Below, piece by piece: positions 7,837 through 17,477 of a stretch of 64,000 bases of DNA. Numbering within the stretch: position 1 is the stretch's first letter; each line of letters starts with the position of its first letter. The stretch spans positions 221,563 through 285,562 of the forward strand of contig CAUJCR010000001.1 of assembly GCA_963169355.1 (NCBI GenBank), given 5' to 3'. The notes below the pieces were generated by a model, which saw only the letters and a program-made list of their open reading frames with translations, was not told the origin of the DNA and ran no database searches. The DNA is from Bacteroidota bacterium (GTDB lineage Bacteria; Bacteroidota; Bacteroidia; B-17B0; Aurantibacillaceae). Both the position numbers and the translations under genes were made by a program.

Positions 7837-9096
7837 ATGTATGCACTTATTGATTGTAATAATTTTTATGCCAGTTGCGAACGCGTATTTAATCCATCAC
7901 TTAATAATAAGCCTATTGTTGTATTATCTAACAACGATGGTTGCGTAATTGCTCGTAGTAACGAAGCCAAAGCGTTGGGTATTCCTATGGGTGCGGTGGC
8001 TTATCAATTTAAAGAAGAATTTACAAAATATCAGATCCAGGTGTTTTCTTCTAACTACGCATTATATGGTGATATGAGTAATAGAGTAATGAGCATATTA
8101 GGAAAGTACAGTTCAGAAATAGAAGTTTACAGCATTGATGAGGCTTTCTTAAAATTTGAAGGATTTGAAAAATTTAACTTATCAGAAATAGGTTACACTA
8201 TGCGCACTGATGTTTTAAAAAGTACTGGCATACCAATAAGTATTGGCTTTGCACCTACAAAAGCCTTAGCTAAAGTTGCCAATAAAATAGCTAAAAAATT
8301 CCCAGACAAAACACATAGTGTATATATGATTGATACAGAAGAAAAACGAATAAAAGCCTTGAAATGGACCAAAATAGAAGATGTGTGGGGGATTGGCAGG
8401 CAACATACTAAACGATTAAATCATATCGGGGTAAAAACTGCATTTGATTTTTGTAACCTATCTGAGTTGTGGGTAAAAAAAAATATGAACATTGTAGGCA
8501 TAAGACTACAGTACGAGTTAAAGGGCACATCTGTTTTAGATATAGAAGATGTACAACCTAAAAAAAATATTGCTACAACTCGCTCATTTGAACGCAATTA
8601 TACCCAACTAGAAGATATAAAAGAACGTGTGGCTACATTTGCAGCTACCTGTGCGCATAAACTACGGAAACAAAAAAGCTGTTGCAAAACGTTATTAGTT
8701 TTTATTCATACCAACGGGCATCGTTCTGAATTACCACAATACAGTAAACATATTGTTATAAAATTACCCTTTGCCAGTAATTCAAGCATTGTATTGGTAG
8801 AATATGCCATTAAAGGATTAATTCATATCTTTAAACAAGGTTATCAGTATAAAAAAGCGGGAGTGATAGTTATGGATTTTGTACCTGAAAATGGCGTGCA
8901 AACTACTCTATTTCAATCTCCTATTCTTAAACATGAAAAACTGATGGTTGCAATGGATAAAATTAATAACACAATTGGTCAAACAAAATTAAAGTTAGCA
9001 TGCCAAGATATAGGCAGAACTTGGAAAATGCGACAAGAAAAATTATCGCCACGTTACACCACACGATTAACCGAAATCATAACCATTAAAGCTTAA
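7837..9096 (+). CDS. umuC: UmuC, DNA polymerase V catalytic subunit
   Basis: Y-family translesion polymerase of 419 residues, close to the usual 422. The metal-binding aspartate D6 is in [17 protein letters not shown] and the catalytic pair D101-E102 in YSIDEAF. The helix-hairpin-helix region follows near 180-200 ([19 protein letters not shown]), then the little-finger domain, and a C-terminal tail with [10 protein letters not shown]. It synthesises across damaged bases at the cost of mutations. The start lies 1 nt after umuD, so translation is probably coupled. The SRAP gene follows after 3 nt. Nothing is missing from the active site. Confidence 0.95.
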   Translation: MYALIDCNNFYASCERVFNPSLNNKPIVVLSNNDGCVIARSNEAKALGIPMGAVAYQFKEEFTKYQIQVFSSNYALYGDMSNRVMSILGKYSSEIEVYSIDEAFLKFEGFEKFNLSEIGYTMRTDVLKSTGIPISIGFAPTKALAKVANKIAKKFPDKTHSVYMIDTEEKRIKALKWTKIEDVWGIGRQHTKRLNHIGVKTAFDFCNLSELWVKKNMNIVGIRLQYELKGTSVLDIEDVQPKKNIATTRSFERNYTQLEDIKERVATFAATCAHKLRKQKSCCKTLLVFIHTNGHRSELPQYSKHIVIKLPFASNSSIVLVEYAIKGLIHIFKQGYQYKKAGVIVMDFVPENGVQTTLFQSPILKHEKLMVAMDKINNTIGQTKLKLACQDIGRTWKMRQEKLSPRYTTRLTEIITIKA

Positions 9097-9099
9097 AAA

Positions 9100-9723
9100 A
9101 TGTGTTTTCATAGTAAGCAAACAAAAAAAGCAATAGAGGTAATAAACAGATTTAATGCTCAGATTGACAAACCTGAACTATTTAATGAAACAGCATCTTA
9201 TAATGCTTTTACTTTTCCACACACACCAGTCATAACGAACAAACATCCGCACATTATTCAAGAATTTTATTGGGGACTAATTCCTAAATGGAGTAAAGAT
9301 GAAGATATACGTACTTATACTTTAAATGCACGATTAGAAACCATAAAAGAAAAACCATCGTTTAAAGATAATATTTCCAATCGCTGTATCATTATTACTA
9401 ATGGATTTTATGAATGGCAATGGCAGGATAAAACAGGAAAGAAGAAGAAAAAATACGAATTGAGTACCACAAATAATGAACTATTTACATTTGCAGGATT
9501 ATATAGCGAATGGCTAAACAAACAAACTGGCGAAATACGAAATACCTACACAATAGTTACCACAGAAGCACAAGGCATTATGAAAGAGATTCATAACAGT
9601 AAATATCGTATACCCATAACATTAACTCAAGAAAGAGAACAAGATTGGTTAAATGGTATAGAAATTATGGACTTTAAAAATGATACTGTAGAAATAATAG
9701 CATCAAGTGTAGATGTAAAATAA
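9100..9723 (+). CDS. SRAP-domain protein (HMCES/YedK family)
   Basis: Product of 207 residues. SRAP proteins form a covalent thiazolidine link between Cys2 and abasic sites in single-stranded DNA, protecting them from cleavage and error-prone bypass. The nucleophile Cys2 (MCFHSK) is directly after the initiator Met, which must be removed; N76 (TLNARLET), E105 (NGFYEW) and H165 (EIHNSKYRIP) complete the active site. It lies 3 nt behind umuC, an arrangement that links abasic-site protection with translesion synthesis. The family was named SOS-associated because of such neighbourhoods. The enzyme looks complete. Confidence 0.93.
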   Translation: MCFHSKQTKKAIEVINRFNAQIDKPELFNETASYNAFTFPHTPVITNKHPHIIQEFYWGLIPKWSKDEDIRTYTLNARLETIKEKPSFKDNISNRCIIITNGFYEWQWQDKTGKKKKKYELSTTNNELFTFAGLYSEWLNKQTGEIRNTYTIVTTEAQGIMKEIHNSKYRIPITLTQEREQDWLNGIEIMDFKNDTVEIIASSVDVK

Positions 9724-9808
9724 TGGGGACTAACCATATTATTATGCCATCAGGAAGGAATTTACTCGAAATTCTTAAAAAATATTAACTTAGCTAATAA
9801 AAAGTACA

Positions 9809-10609
9809 ATGAAAGAAGATTACATTTCAATTAATAAAACCCTTTGGAACAAGAAAACAGAAGTTCATATACAATCAGAATTTTACGATGTAGATAATTT
9901 TTTAAATGGTAAAAGTTCGTTAAATGATATAGAGTTAAACTTACTGGGTGATATAAAGGGAAAAACAATATTACATTTGCAATGTCACTTTGGGCAAGAT
10001 AGCATTTCGTTAAGTAGATTAGGTGCAGAAGTTACAGGAGTTGATTTCTCGGAAACAGCCATTGAAAAAGCGCAACAATACGCCCATAAAACAAATACCA
10101 ACACACAATTTATATGTTGCAATGTATATGATTTACCACAACACCTAAATAAACAATTTGATATTGTATATACAAGTTATGGTACTATAGGTTGGCTACC
10201 CGATTTAGAAAAATGGGCACAGGTTATTTCTCACTTCCTAAAACCTAATGGGCAATTTATTTTTGTAGAATTTCATCCTGTAGTATGGATGTTTGATAAT
10301 GATTTTAAATTCATAGAATATCATTATTTTAAATCTCAACCTATCATCGAAACAGAGACTGGCACCTATGCTGATAGAAAAGCAAACGTATCAAAAACAT
10401 CCGTATCGTGGAATCATAGCTTAAGCGAAGTGCTTAACAACTTAATAAAACAAAAGTTAAACATCAACTCGTTTGAAGAATACGATTATTCTCCCTACAA
10501 CTGTTTTAATAACACCATTGAATACGAAGCTAATAAATTTAGAATTCAGCATTTAGACAACAAAATACCAATGCTGTTTTCGGTAGTAGCTACTAAAAGA
10601 AATTACTGA
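9809..10609 (+). CDS. Class I SAM-dependent methyltransferase
   Basis: Product of 266 residues with a Rossmann-type SAM-binding core. Motif I is TILHLQCHFGQDS (near residues 54-66), followed by the acidic residue of motif II in VTGVDFSETAIEKA and motif IV in FDIVYTSYGTIGWL. The C-terminal part (about 165-265) is aromatic-rich and probably contributes to substrate binding. The HLQCHFGQDS variant is common in methyltransferases of this phylum annotated only by fold. Substrate unknown. The gene follows the SRAP gene by 85 nt with no clear terminator. Its last 7 bp overlap the end of the convergent DUF3817 gene. Confidence 0.88.
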   Translation: MKEDYISINKTLWNKKTEVHIQSEFYDVDNFLNGKSSLNDIELNLLGDIKGKTILHLQCHFGQDSISLSRLGAEVTGVDFSETAIEKAQQYAHKTNTNTQFICCNVYDLPQHLNKQFDIVYTSYGTIGWLPDLEKWAQVISHFLKPNGQFIFVEFHPVVWMFDNDFKFIEYHYFKSQPIIETETGTYADRKANVSKTSVSWNHSLSEVLNNLIKQKLNINSFEEYDYSPYNCFNNTIEYEANKFRIQHLDNKIPMLFSVVATKRNY

Positions 10610-10887
10610 ACTACTCTTTTTAAAAAGAAAGTACCAAAAGGAATAAGCGATAAAAGAAAAGCCATACATGCTTTTTTAAGAGATAATTTTACCTTAAAAA
10701 ACATAGCTGCTAATAAAATCATAAAGGCTACAAACAACAAACCATGTAACGAACCAACAGGGCGAACATACTCTGGAGTATTATAAAAATATTTTAAAGG
10801 CATAGCCCAAAATAATAATACTAAATAGCTATAACCTTCTATTTTACCTACTATTAAAAACCATTTGGTGATGACAGAATTTTGCAT
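10603..10887 (-). CDS. DUF3817 small integral membrane protein
   Basis: Product of 94 residues with three predicted membrane segments (about 8-28, 43-62 and 71-88). The motifs EGYSYLVLLFWAMPLKY and GSLHGLLFVAF are the signature of DUF3817, a family of small membrane proteins without assigned function found in many bacteria. Its 3' end overlaps the convergent methyltransferase gene by 7 bp. It lies upstream of murI on the same strand with a 44-bp gap in the direction of transcription order murI then this gene. Confidence 0.85.
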   Translation of the reverse strand: MQNSVITKWFLIVGKIEGYSYLVLLFWAMPLKYFYNTPEYVRPVGSLHGLLFVAFMILLAAMFFKVKLSLKKACMAFLLSLIPFGTFFLKRVVQ

Positions 10888-10931
10888 AATTTAAAAAGAT
10901 GTATTAGTTGTACACAATAACAAATGTACTA

Positions 10932-11765
10932 TTATAATGCGAGATGTTTCGATTTTATTTCTTTTCCAAAAAACAAAGTTGCTTGCTTGTCAAACATCTC
11001 AGTACTATCTGTGGTATAAAATGTAACTTGTCCTGATTTCGAAATTCTACTTTCCATATCGGTATGACGACTCAAATAATCCTGAAAGCTATGCGCTACA
11101 ATATGCCCTTGTGTAAGCACATCTACATTGGCAGGTAAATACTTTTCAATTACAGGGAGTAATAAGGGATAATGCGTGCATGCCAAAATAATCGTATCAA
11201 TATGACGCGACTGAGCAAACAACTGTTGAATATGTTTTTGTACAAAATACTCAGTACCTGCTCCACTTAATTCATGGTTTTCTATCAATGGAACCCACAT
11301 AGGGCAAGCCTCCTGAAAAACTTGTAGCTGCGGAAAAAATTTTTGAATTTCAATTAAATAAGATTCAGAGGTTACTGTTCCATTAGTAGCAAAAACGCCC
11401 ACATGCCCTGTTTTAGTGTAATTTCCAATAACCTCGGTGGTAGGCCGTATAACGCCAAGAACTCGTTTATGAGGAGCCATTTTTGGCAAATCTTTTTGTT
11501 GTATAGTTCTAAGAGCCTTAGCTGATGCGGTATTACAAGCCAAGATAATAATTTCGCATCTCATTTCAAACAACTGTTTTACACACTGCAAGGTGTATTC
11601 GTACACTGTTTCAAATGAGCGAGTGCCATAAGGAGCGCGAGCATTATCACCTAAATACACAAAATCGTACTGAGGCAATTGCTTGGTTAATTCTTTTAAT
11701 ACAGTTAAACCACCGTATCCCGAATCAAAAACTCCAATAGGCGAATATGAATTTTGATTTATCAA
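10932..11765 (-). CDS. murI: Glutamate racemase
   Basis: Cofactor-independent enzyme that makes D-glutamate for peptidoglycan. It has 277 residues. The first catalytic cysteine is in LACNTASA and the second in LACTHYPLL; the N-terminal IGVFDSGYGGLTVL is the family signature. The start must be the TTG at 11765, because no ATG or GTG precedes the IGVFDSG strand in frame after the panB stop. It lies 6 nt downstream of panB, so the two are probably cotranscribed; the functional link (cell wall and CoA precursor) is loose. Confidence 0.96.
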   Translation of the reverse strand: MINQNSYSPIGVFDSGYGGLTVLKELTKQLPQYDFVYLGDNARAPYGTRSFETVYEYTLQCVKQLFEMRCEIIILACNTASAKALRTIQQKDLPKMAPHKRVLGVIRPTTEVIGNYTKTGHVGVFATNGTVTSESYLIEIQKFFPQLQVFQEACPMWVPLIENHELSGAGTEYFVQKHIQQLFAQSRHIDTIILACTHYPLLLPVIEKYLPANVDVLTQGHIVAHSFQDYLSRHTDMESRISKSGQVTFYTTDSTEMFDKQATLFFGKEIKSKHLAL

Positions 11766-11771
11766 ATTTCT

Positions 11772-12587
11772 CTAGTATTGTTCTGATTCGTTTGGAAAAT
11801 CTTTACTTTTCACATCATTAATATATTGTGTAAAAGCCTGATTCATACTTTCATATAAATTCAAATAACGACGTAAAAAACGTGGACTAAATTCATGAGT
11901 CATACCAAGCATATCATGCGTTACTAACACTTGTCCATCTACGCCACTGCCAGCACCAATACCAATAACTGGAATAGAAATGCTTTGTGCTACTTTCTCG
12001 GCCAACTTAGCTGGAATTTTTTCAAGAACTAATGCAAAACACCCACTTTCTTCTAATATCTTAGCATCTTCCATAAGTCGTTTTGCTTCTTCTTCTTCTT
12101 TGGCTCTTACCGTGTAGGTGCCAAATTTATAAATAGATTGTGGGGTTAAGCCTAAGTGTCCCATCACTGGAATACCTGCCGATAAAATACGTTCTATCGA
12201 ATCTTTTATCTCTTTTCCACCTTCTAGTTTTACAGCATGTGCCCCACTTTCTTTCATAATCCGAATAGCAGAAGTTAGGGCTTCTTTTGAATTTCCTTGA
12301 TAAGAACCAAATGGCAAATCTACAACTACCAAAGCTCTATCAATGGCTCTAATAACCGAAGAAGCATGATAAATCATTTGTTCAAGTGTAATTGGCAAAG
12401 TGGTTTCATGTCCTGCCATCACATTACTTGCACTATCACCTACTAATATCACATCAATACCTGCGTGGTCAATAATCTTAGCCATGGTGTAATCGTACGC
12501 CGTAAGCATGGCAATTTTCTCCCCACGGCGTTTCATTTCTTGAAGCTGGTGAGTGGTAACTTTCTTAATTTCTTTATGAACAGACAT
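11772..12587 (-). CDS. panB: 3-methyl-2-oxobutanoate hydroxymethyltransferase
   Basis: First step of pantothenate synthesis: transfers a hydroxymethyl group from methylene-tetrahydrofolate to ketoisovalerate. It has 271 residues, the usual length. Typical motifs include [27 protein letters not shown] with the Mg2+-binding aspartate, and [16 protein letters not shown]. The catalytic glutamate lies in the ALVLEKIP segment and [18 protein letters not shown] is intact. The ATG at 12587 gives the standard N-terminus. It is the first gene of a panB-murI unit and is divergent from the lipoprotein gene at 12681. Confidence 0.96.
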   Translation of the reverse strand: MSVHKEIKKVTTHQLQEMKRRGEKIAMLTAYDYTMAKIIDHAGIDVILVGDSASNVMAGHETTLPITLEQMIYHASSVIRAIDRALVVVDLPFGSYQGNSKEALTSAIRIMKESGAHAVKLEGGKEIKDSIERILSAGIPVMGHLGLTPQSIYKFGTYTVRAKEEEEAKRLMEDAKILEESGCFALVLEKIPAKLAEKVAQSISIPVIGIGAGSGVDGQVLVTHDMLGMTHEFSPRFLRRYLNLYESMNQAFTQYINDVKSKDFPNESEQY

Positions 12588-12680
12588 AGCTTTATGATAA
12601 TGTTTCGGTAAAATTACTGAAATTATTTGGAGTTCTCTTAAAAATGGTAACTTTACACTCTTATTAAACGTGATTAGAAA

Positions 12681-13826
12681 ATGAAGCGTAGTATATTATA
12701 TATTTGTTTTGCAACAGTGGCTCTTTTTTCATGTAAAAACGAGCTTGATGTATTAGCTCCTGGCGAAGAAACAATTTCAGTTTATGGAATACTAAATCCT
12801 AACCAAGCTGTTCAAAATATAAGAATAAACAAAGTGTTTATTACAGAAGGAGATGCCGTGATAGCCGCTCAAGACCAAAACACCATTAATTACGGGCCAG
12901 GTGAACTTAAAGTAACACTTCAGCGTTTTATGAATGGCAGTACTACACCAACCTTAACAACCGTAGGAAATGCTACTAAAAAAGAAATTGTATTAACTGA
13001 AACTGTTGTAACAACCGCAAACGGAACATTTAATGTAGGGCAGCGCTTATGGCAAACCACCGACAAACTTTATAATTCAGGTGAATATAAATTAACCATT
13101 ACTAATTTAAGTTCAGGAAAAGAATACACCTCTCAAACTACCATGGTAGATAGCGTTAAATCGTACCCAGCTATGCCATTTATTTATGTTTCTGCACCAG
13201 CACCTAATCATTATCCAGTACATTGTGGTACTGGAAATGGCGCATATACTCCTCCAACAGCAAGTATTCAAACTTTCTCTGTAGCTTATGTTAATTATTC
13301 TACTGTTAATTCTAATCAATCAATACGTTTTCGTTCTGTAGCCAATGCTAAACTCTATAAAGTGGTAATGAGATTTCATTATATTGATACCTTAGCAGAT
13401 GGTTCGTATGGAGGAAGAAAATACGTGGATATGAATTTCAGCGATCAAATTTCTAATACCCTTACAGGCGGTGAAGAAATGATGGTGAAATTTAACGCCT
13501 CCGAATTTTATGCAAATATTGCTTCTGAAATCCCAAAACAAGCAACAGGTGCAGTTAAAAACAGAACAGCTCATTATATGGAATATATCATTTCAGCATG
13601 TGGCGAAAGTTTACAAACTTTCTTACAAGTTAATCAACCATCTAATACCATTGCACAAGACAAACCCAATTACTCAAATATTAAGGGCGGCGTAGGTGTA
13701 TTTGGTTCCATTTCTAGCACCTCTATTAGCAAAGAATTATGGTATGATTTTATTGATAGGATTTCTGACGATCCAAGTACAAGTTCATTACAATTTAATA
13801 AAAATAGAGCCTTTATTTGTCCTTAA
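12681..13826 (+). CDS. DUF4249-like lipoprotein
   Basis: Product of 381 residues with a lipoprotein signal ([10 protein letters not shown], lipid Cys at about residue 18). The N-terminal half resembles DUF4249: a beta segment [22 protein letters not shown] followed by a tract containing [11 protein letters not shown] and [11 protein letters not shown], as in the immunoglobulin-like domain of that family. The C-terminal half is longer and less familiar. DUF4249 proteins are common in Bacteroidota, often beside SusCD-like or TonB receptors; none is adjacent here. Likely location is the outer membrane or periplasmic face. A TAACTTTA -7-like box lies about 27 nt before the ATG. Function unknown. 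Confidence 0.65.
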   Translation: MKRSILYICFATVALFSCKNELDVLAPGEETISVYGILNPNQAVQNIRINKVFITEGDAVIAAQDQNTINYGPGELKVTLQRFMNGSTTPTLTTVGNATKKEIVLTETVVTTANGTFNVGQRLWQTTDKLYNSGEYKLTITNLSSGKEYTSQTTMVDSVKSYPAMPFIYVSAPAPNHYPVHCGTGNGAYTPPTASIQTFSVAYVNYSTVNSNQSIRFRSVANAKLYKVVMRFHYIDTLADGSYGGRKYVDMNFSDQISNTLTGGEEMMVKFNASEFYANIASEIPKQATGAVKNRTAHYMEYIISACGESLQTFLQVNQPSNTIAQDKPNYSNIKGGVGVFGSISSTSISKELWYDFIDRISDDPSTSSLQFNKNRAFICP

Positions 13827-13849
13827 AATATGACAATTATTTCCTAAGA

Positions 13850-13885
13850 AACCGCCTGAAAATGACATATTTTAGGCGGTTTTTT
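13850..13885 (+). terminator. Terminator between the DUF4249-like gene and dnaK
   Basis: AACCGCCT pairs with AGGCGGTT, with an inner A/T extension, and is followed by TTTTTTG. Confidence 0.85.
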
Positions 13886-13923
13886 GTTATTTATGACACT
13901 ATGACATAACAATAATTAAAAAC

Positions 13924-13953
13924 TTGACTTGGCATAATGCTTGACTATATTTG
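13924..13953 (+). promoter_or_regulatory. dnaK promoter
   Basis: TTG at 13924-13926, a 19-nt spacer and TATATTTG at 13946-13953 match the Bacteroidota consensus; the leader is about 35 nt. No CIRCE inverted repeat is present. Confidence 0.7.
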
Positions 13954-13994
13954 GGCGTAACTAACATTAAAAAAAATCTAAAAACAATATAATT

Positions 13995-15902
13995 ATGGGA
14001 AAAATAATAGGAATAGACTTAGGAACTACTAATAGCTGTGTAGCAGTTATGGAAGGCAATGAAGCCGTAGTAATTGCAAATAACGAAGGAAAAAGAACTA
14101 CGCCATCTGTTGTTGCCTTTGTAGAAGGAGGAGAGCGTAAAGTAGGAGATCCTGCCAAAAGACAAGCAATTACCAATCCTAAGAAAACAATTTACTCCAT
14201 TAAGCGTTTCATGGGTTCTTCTTTTGATGAATCTCAAAAAGAAATCTCTCGTGTACCTTATGAAGTAGTAAAAGGAGATAACAACACGCCTCGTGTTCAA
14301 ATTGATGACCGCAAATACACTCCACAAGAAATTTCGGCTGTTATTCTTCAAAAAATGAAAAAAACTGCTGAAGATTTTTTAGGAACTACTGTAGATGAAG
14401 CTGTTATTACAGTACCTGCGTACTTTAATGATGCACAACGTCAAGCTACCAAAGAAGCTGGAGAGATTGCAGGCTTAAAAGTAAAACGTATCATCAACGA
14501 ACCTACAGCTGCAGCTCTTGCTTATGGTATGGACAAGAAAGGAAAAGATATGAAAATTGTGGTGTTTGACTGCGGTGGTGGTACACACGACGTGTCGGTT
14601 CTTGAATTGGGTGATGGTGTATTTGAAGTAAAATCTACCGACGGTGATACACACTTAGGTGGTGATGACTTTGACCAAGTAATTATTGATTGGTTAGCTG
14701 ATGAGTTTAAAAAAGATGAAGGTGTAGATTTAAGACAAGATCCAATGGCTTTACAACGCTTGAAAGAAGCTGCAGAGAAAGCAAAAGTTGAATTATCAAG
14801 TACAACCGCATCTGAAATTAATTTACCGTACATCTTCCCAGTAAATGGCATTCCAAAGCATTTAGTAAAATCATTAACTCGCGCTAAATTCGAACAGTTA
14901 TCAGATAGTTTAATTCAACGTACCATTGAACCTTGTAAATCAGCCTTAAAAAATGCAGGTTTATCAACGTCTGATATTGATGAAATTATTTTAGTAGGAG
15001 GTTCAACACGTATTCCAGCAATTCAAAATGCCGTTGAAAAATTCTTTGGGAAAACACCAAGTAAAGGTGTAAATCCTGATGAAGTAGTTGCTTTAGGAGC
15101 TGCAATACAAGGTGGTGTATTAACTGGAGAGGTAAAAGATGTATTATTATTAGACGTTACTCCATTATCATTAGGTATTGAAACTTATGGTGGTGTGTTT
15201 ACTAAGTTAATTGAAGCTAATACAACCATACCAAGTAAAAAAACAGAAACTTTCTCAACTGCTAGCGACAACCAACCAAGTGTACAATTACATGTATTAC
15301 AAGGTGAACGTCCGATGGCAAAAGATAACCGCACTATTGGTCAATTTAACTTAGATGGTATTATGCCAGCACCACGCGGCGTTCCACAAATTGAAGTAAC
15401 CTTTGATATTGACGCGAATGGTATCTTAAATGTATCGGCTAAAGATAAAGCAACAGGTAAAGCACAAAATATCCGCATCGAAGCTTCTTCTGGTTTAAGC
15501 AAAGAAGAAATTGAGAAAATGAAACGTGAAGCTGAGGCAAATGCTGATGCCGATAAAAAAGCTAAAGAAGAGATTGAAAAATTAAATGCTGCAGACGGAT
15601 TAATTTTCCAATCGGAAAAACAATTAAAAGAATATGGAGATAAAATTCCTGCAGAGAAAAAATCGAATATTGAAAATGCATTAGCTACTTTAAAATCAGC
15701 ACACGCTGCAAAAGATTTAGCTAATATTGACTCAGCAACATCGGCGCTTAATGCAGCTTGGGAAGCCGCATCACAAGAAATGTATGCTGCAATGAATGCA
15801 CAACAACAAGGCGGTAATACTGCTGATTCAAATACCAATGCAGGAGCAAGTGGCGATAAAAGTGAAAATGTAACGGATGTTGATTACGAAGAAGTAAAAT
15901 AA
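13995..15902 (+). CDS. dnaK: Chaperone DnaK (Hsp70)
   Basis: ATP-driven folding chaperone of 635 residues. The nucleotide-binding domain (1-385) has [16 protein letters not shown], the [13 protein letters not shown] segment and [13 protein letters not shown]; the linker [16 protein letters not shown] leads to the substrate-binding domain (about 390-505), followed by the helical lid and a disordered Gln/Asn/Gly tail ending in EEVK, typical of the Gram-negative type. The Cys in FDCGGG, where many family members have Leu, is a minor variant. It is monocistronic here, between terminators at 13850 and 15928; grpE and dnaJ are not adjacent. Confidence 0.98.
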   Translation: MGKIIGIDLGTTNSCVAVMEGNEAVVIANNEGKRTTPSVVAFVEGGERKVGDPAKRQAITNPKKTIYSIKRFMGSSFDESQKEISRVPYEVVKGDNNTPRVQIDDRKYTPQEISAVILQKMKKTAEDFLGTTVDEAVITVPAYFNDAQRQATKEAGEIAGLKVKRIINEPTAAALAYGMDKKGKDMKIVVFDCGGGTHDVSVLELGDGVFEVKSTDGDTHLGGDDFDQVIIDWLADEFKKDEGVDLRQDPMALQRLKEAAEKAKVELSSTTASEINLPYIFPVNGIPKHLVKSLTRAKFEQLSDSLIQRTIEPCKSALKNAGLSTSDIDEIILVGGSTRIPAIQNAVEKFFGKTPSKGVNPDEVVALGAAIQGGVLTGEVKDVLLLDVTPLSLGIETYGGVFTKLIEANTTIPSKKTETFSTASDNQPSVQLHVLQGERPMAKDNRTIGQFNLDGIMPAPRGVPQIEVTFDIDANGILNVSAKDKATGKAQNIRIEASSGLSKEEIEKMKREAEANADADKKAKEEIEKLNAADGLIFQSEKQLKEYGDKIPAEKKSNIENALATLKSAHAAKDLANIDSATSALNAAWEAASQEMYAAMNAQQQGGNTADSNTNAGASGDKSENVTDVDYEEVK

Positions 15903-15927
15903 TACACCACACTTTTTAACACATAAT

Positions 15928-15967
15928 AAACAAAGAGGCTGAAATTAATTTCAGCCTCTTTGTTTTT
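15928..15967. terminator. Bidirectional terminator between dnaK and hisS
   Basis: A perfect 38-nt palindrome (AACAAAGAGGCTGAAATT and its complement) flanked by Ts on the right and As on the left; it serves both convergent genes. Confidence 0.9.
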
Positions 15968-15979
15968 CTTATACAAATT

Positions 15980-17371
15980 TTACTGCTTGACAATTTCAAT
16001 CAACTGCTCTAAACTTACCTCTTCTTGAGTTCCAGTATTCATGTTTTTGAGCATAATAGTGTTTTTAGCCATTTCATTACCACCAATAACCCCAACAAAT
16101 GGAATCTGTTTTTTATCAGCATATTCAAATTGTTTAGAGATTTTCTTTACGACATCAGGATATATCTCAGCATGTATTCCAAATGTTCTTAATTGAGATA
16201 CCAACTTTAGACAATGTAATTGTTCTGCCTCTCCAAAATAAGCCATCAAAATAGTTGTTGAAGATGATTTATTCACTTCCTTAGGAAATAATTGTAATTC
16301 CTCCATCACATCATAAATTCTATCTACACCAAATGAAATACCTACGCCCGACAAACCTTTTAATCCAAAAATACCCGTTAAATCATCGTATCGTCCACCA
16401 CCTAAAATACTAGGTGTAAATGTACCGGCATCAGCCTTTGCCTCAAAAATAGTTCCAGTATAATAATTTAAGCCGCGCGCCAATGTAATATCTAACTCAA
16501 TTTTAATATGTTTAATTGTTAAGGTATTAAGATTGTTAAGCAAAAATTCAATTTCTTCAATTCCCTTTTTTCCAATTTCACTTTGATTTAAAAATTGTTT
16601 TAAAACATTTACTTTTTCTGAGTTACTTCCCGATAAATCAATTAAAGGCTCTAGAGTTTTTATAGCTTCAGTAGTTATTCCCTTTTCGCTTAACTCTTTA
16701 ATAACGCCTTCTTTTCCTATCTTATCTAGTTTATCAATAGCAACGGTAATATCTATAATTTTATCTGTTGCATTTAACACCTCAGCTATTCCACTTAAAA
16801 TTTTTCGGTTATTAAATTTAATGCGTGCTGGTATTTGTAATTCAGAAAAAGACTTATCCATCATAGCTATTAACTCTAATTCATTAATTAAAGAGTTAGA
16901 ACCAATAACATCGGCATCACATTGATAAAATTCGCGATAACGCCCTTTTTGAGGTTTGTCGGCTCGCCACACTGGTTGAATTTGATAGCGTTTAAAAGGA
17001 TAAGTTAATTGATGATGATTCATCACCACGTAACGGGCAAATGGCACCGTTAAATCATATCGAAGCGCTTTTTCTGTAAGTGCCTCCGAGTTATACGATT
17101 TTTCAAGTGAAAGATTAAACTCGCGTTTAAGTAATTCTTTTTTGTCGTCTTTGCTTTCGTGAATACGAGAGTTAAGCACTTTAAAAATTAATTGGTCACC
17201 TTCTTCTCCATATTTACCCGTCAATGTTGTAATATTTTCCATACTCGGCGTTTCAATAGGCATATATCCAAATAATTGAAAGTTAGTTTTAAGTATGTTA
17301 AAAATATACTGGCGCTTTTGCATCTCTGCGGGACCAAAATCTCTAGTACCTCTTGGAATAGATGGTTTCAT
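15980..17371 (-). CDS. hisS: Histidine--tRNA ligase
   Basis: Class II aminoacyl-tRNA synthetase of 463 residues. GTRDFGP near the N-terminus belongs to motif 1, QIQPVWRADKPQKGRYREFYQCDADVIG to motif 2 with the catalytic arginine, and GGGRYDDL...GVGISFGVDRI to the histidine pocket and motif 3; ARGLNYYTGTIFEA is the histidine-A signature. The C-terminal anticodon-binding domain (about 365-463) is complete. A TACATTTG sequence at 17469-17476 on this strand could be a -7 box, with a poorly spaced upstream TTG. Monocistronic, convergent with dnaK. Confidence 0.97.
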   Translation of the reverse strand: MKPSIPRGTRDFGPAEMQKRQYIFNILKTNFQLFGYMPIETPSMENITTLTGKYGEEGDQLIFKVLNSRIHESKDDKKELLKREFNLSLEKSYNSEALTEKALRYDLTVPFARYVVMNHHQLTYPFKRYQIQPVWRADKPQKGRYREFYQCDADVIGSNSLINELELIAMMDKSFSELQIPARIKFNNRKILSGIAEVLNATDKIIDITVAIDKLDKIGKEGVIKELSEKGITTEAIKTLEPLIDLSGSNSEKVNVLKQFLNQSEIGKKGIEEIEFLLNNLNTLTIKHIKIELDITLARGLNYYTGTIFEAKADAGTFTPSILGGGRYDDLTGIFGLKGLSGVGISFGVDRIYDVMEELQLFPKEVNKSSSTTILMAYFGEAEQLHCLKLVSQLRTFGIHAEIYPDVVKKISKQFEYADKKQIPFVGVIGGNEMAKNTIMLKNMNTGTQEEVSLEQLIEIVKQ

Positions 17372-17477
17372 TTACTAAATATATTATTGATTAGCGATTT
17401 TTAAAATTAGCGTAAAAATAAACATTTTAAACTGTATTAATACGAGATGTAAAATTCAATATTAATACCAAATGTAA

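Noticed and set aside
13827..13994. CIRCE-type heat-shock operator upstream of dnaK
   Set aside because: No TTAGCACTC-N9-GAGTGCTAA element; only a terminator and a normal promoter are found.
15341..15838. Long antisense frame over the dnaK 3' half
   Set aside because: It lies entirely opposite to a highly conserved coding sequence, has no start context and its composition is that expected from the complement of DnaK codons.
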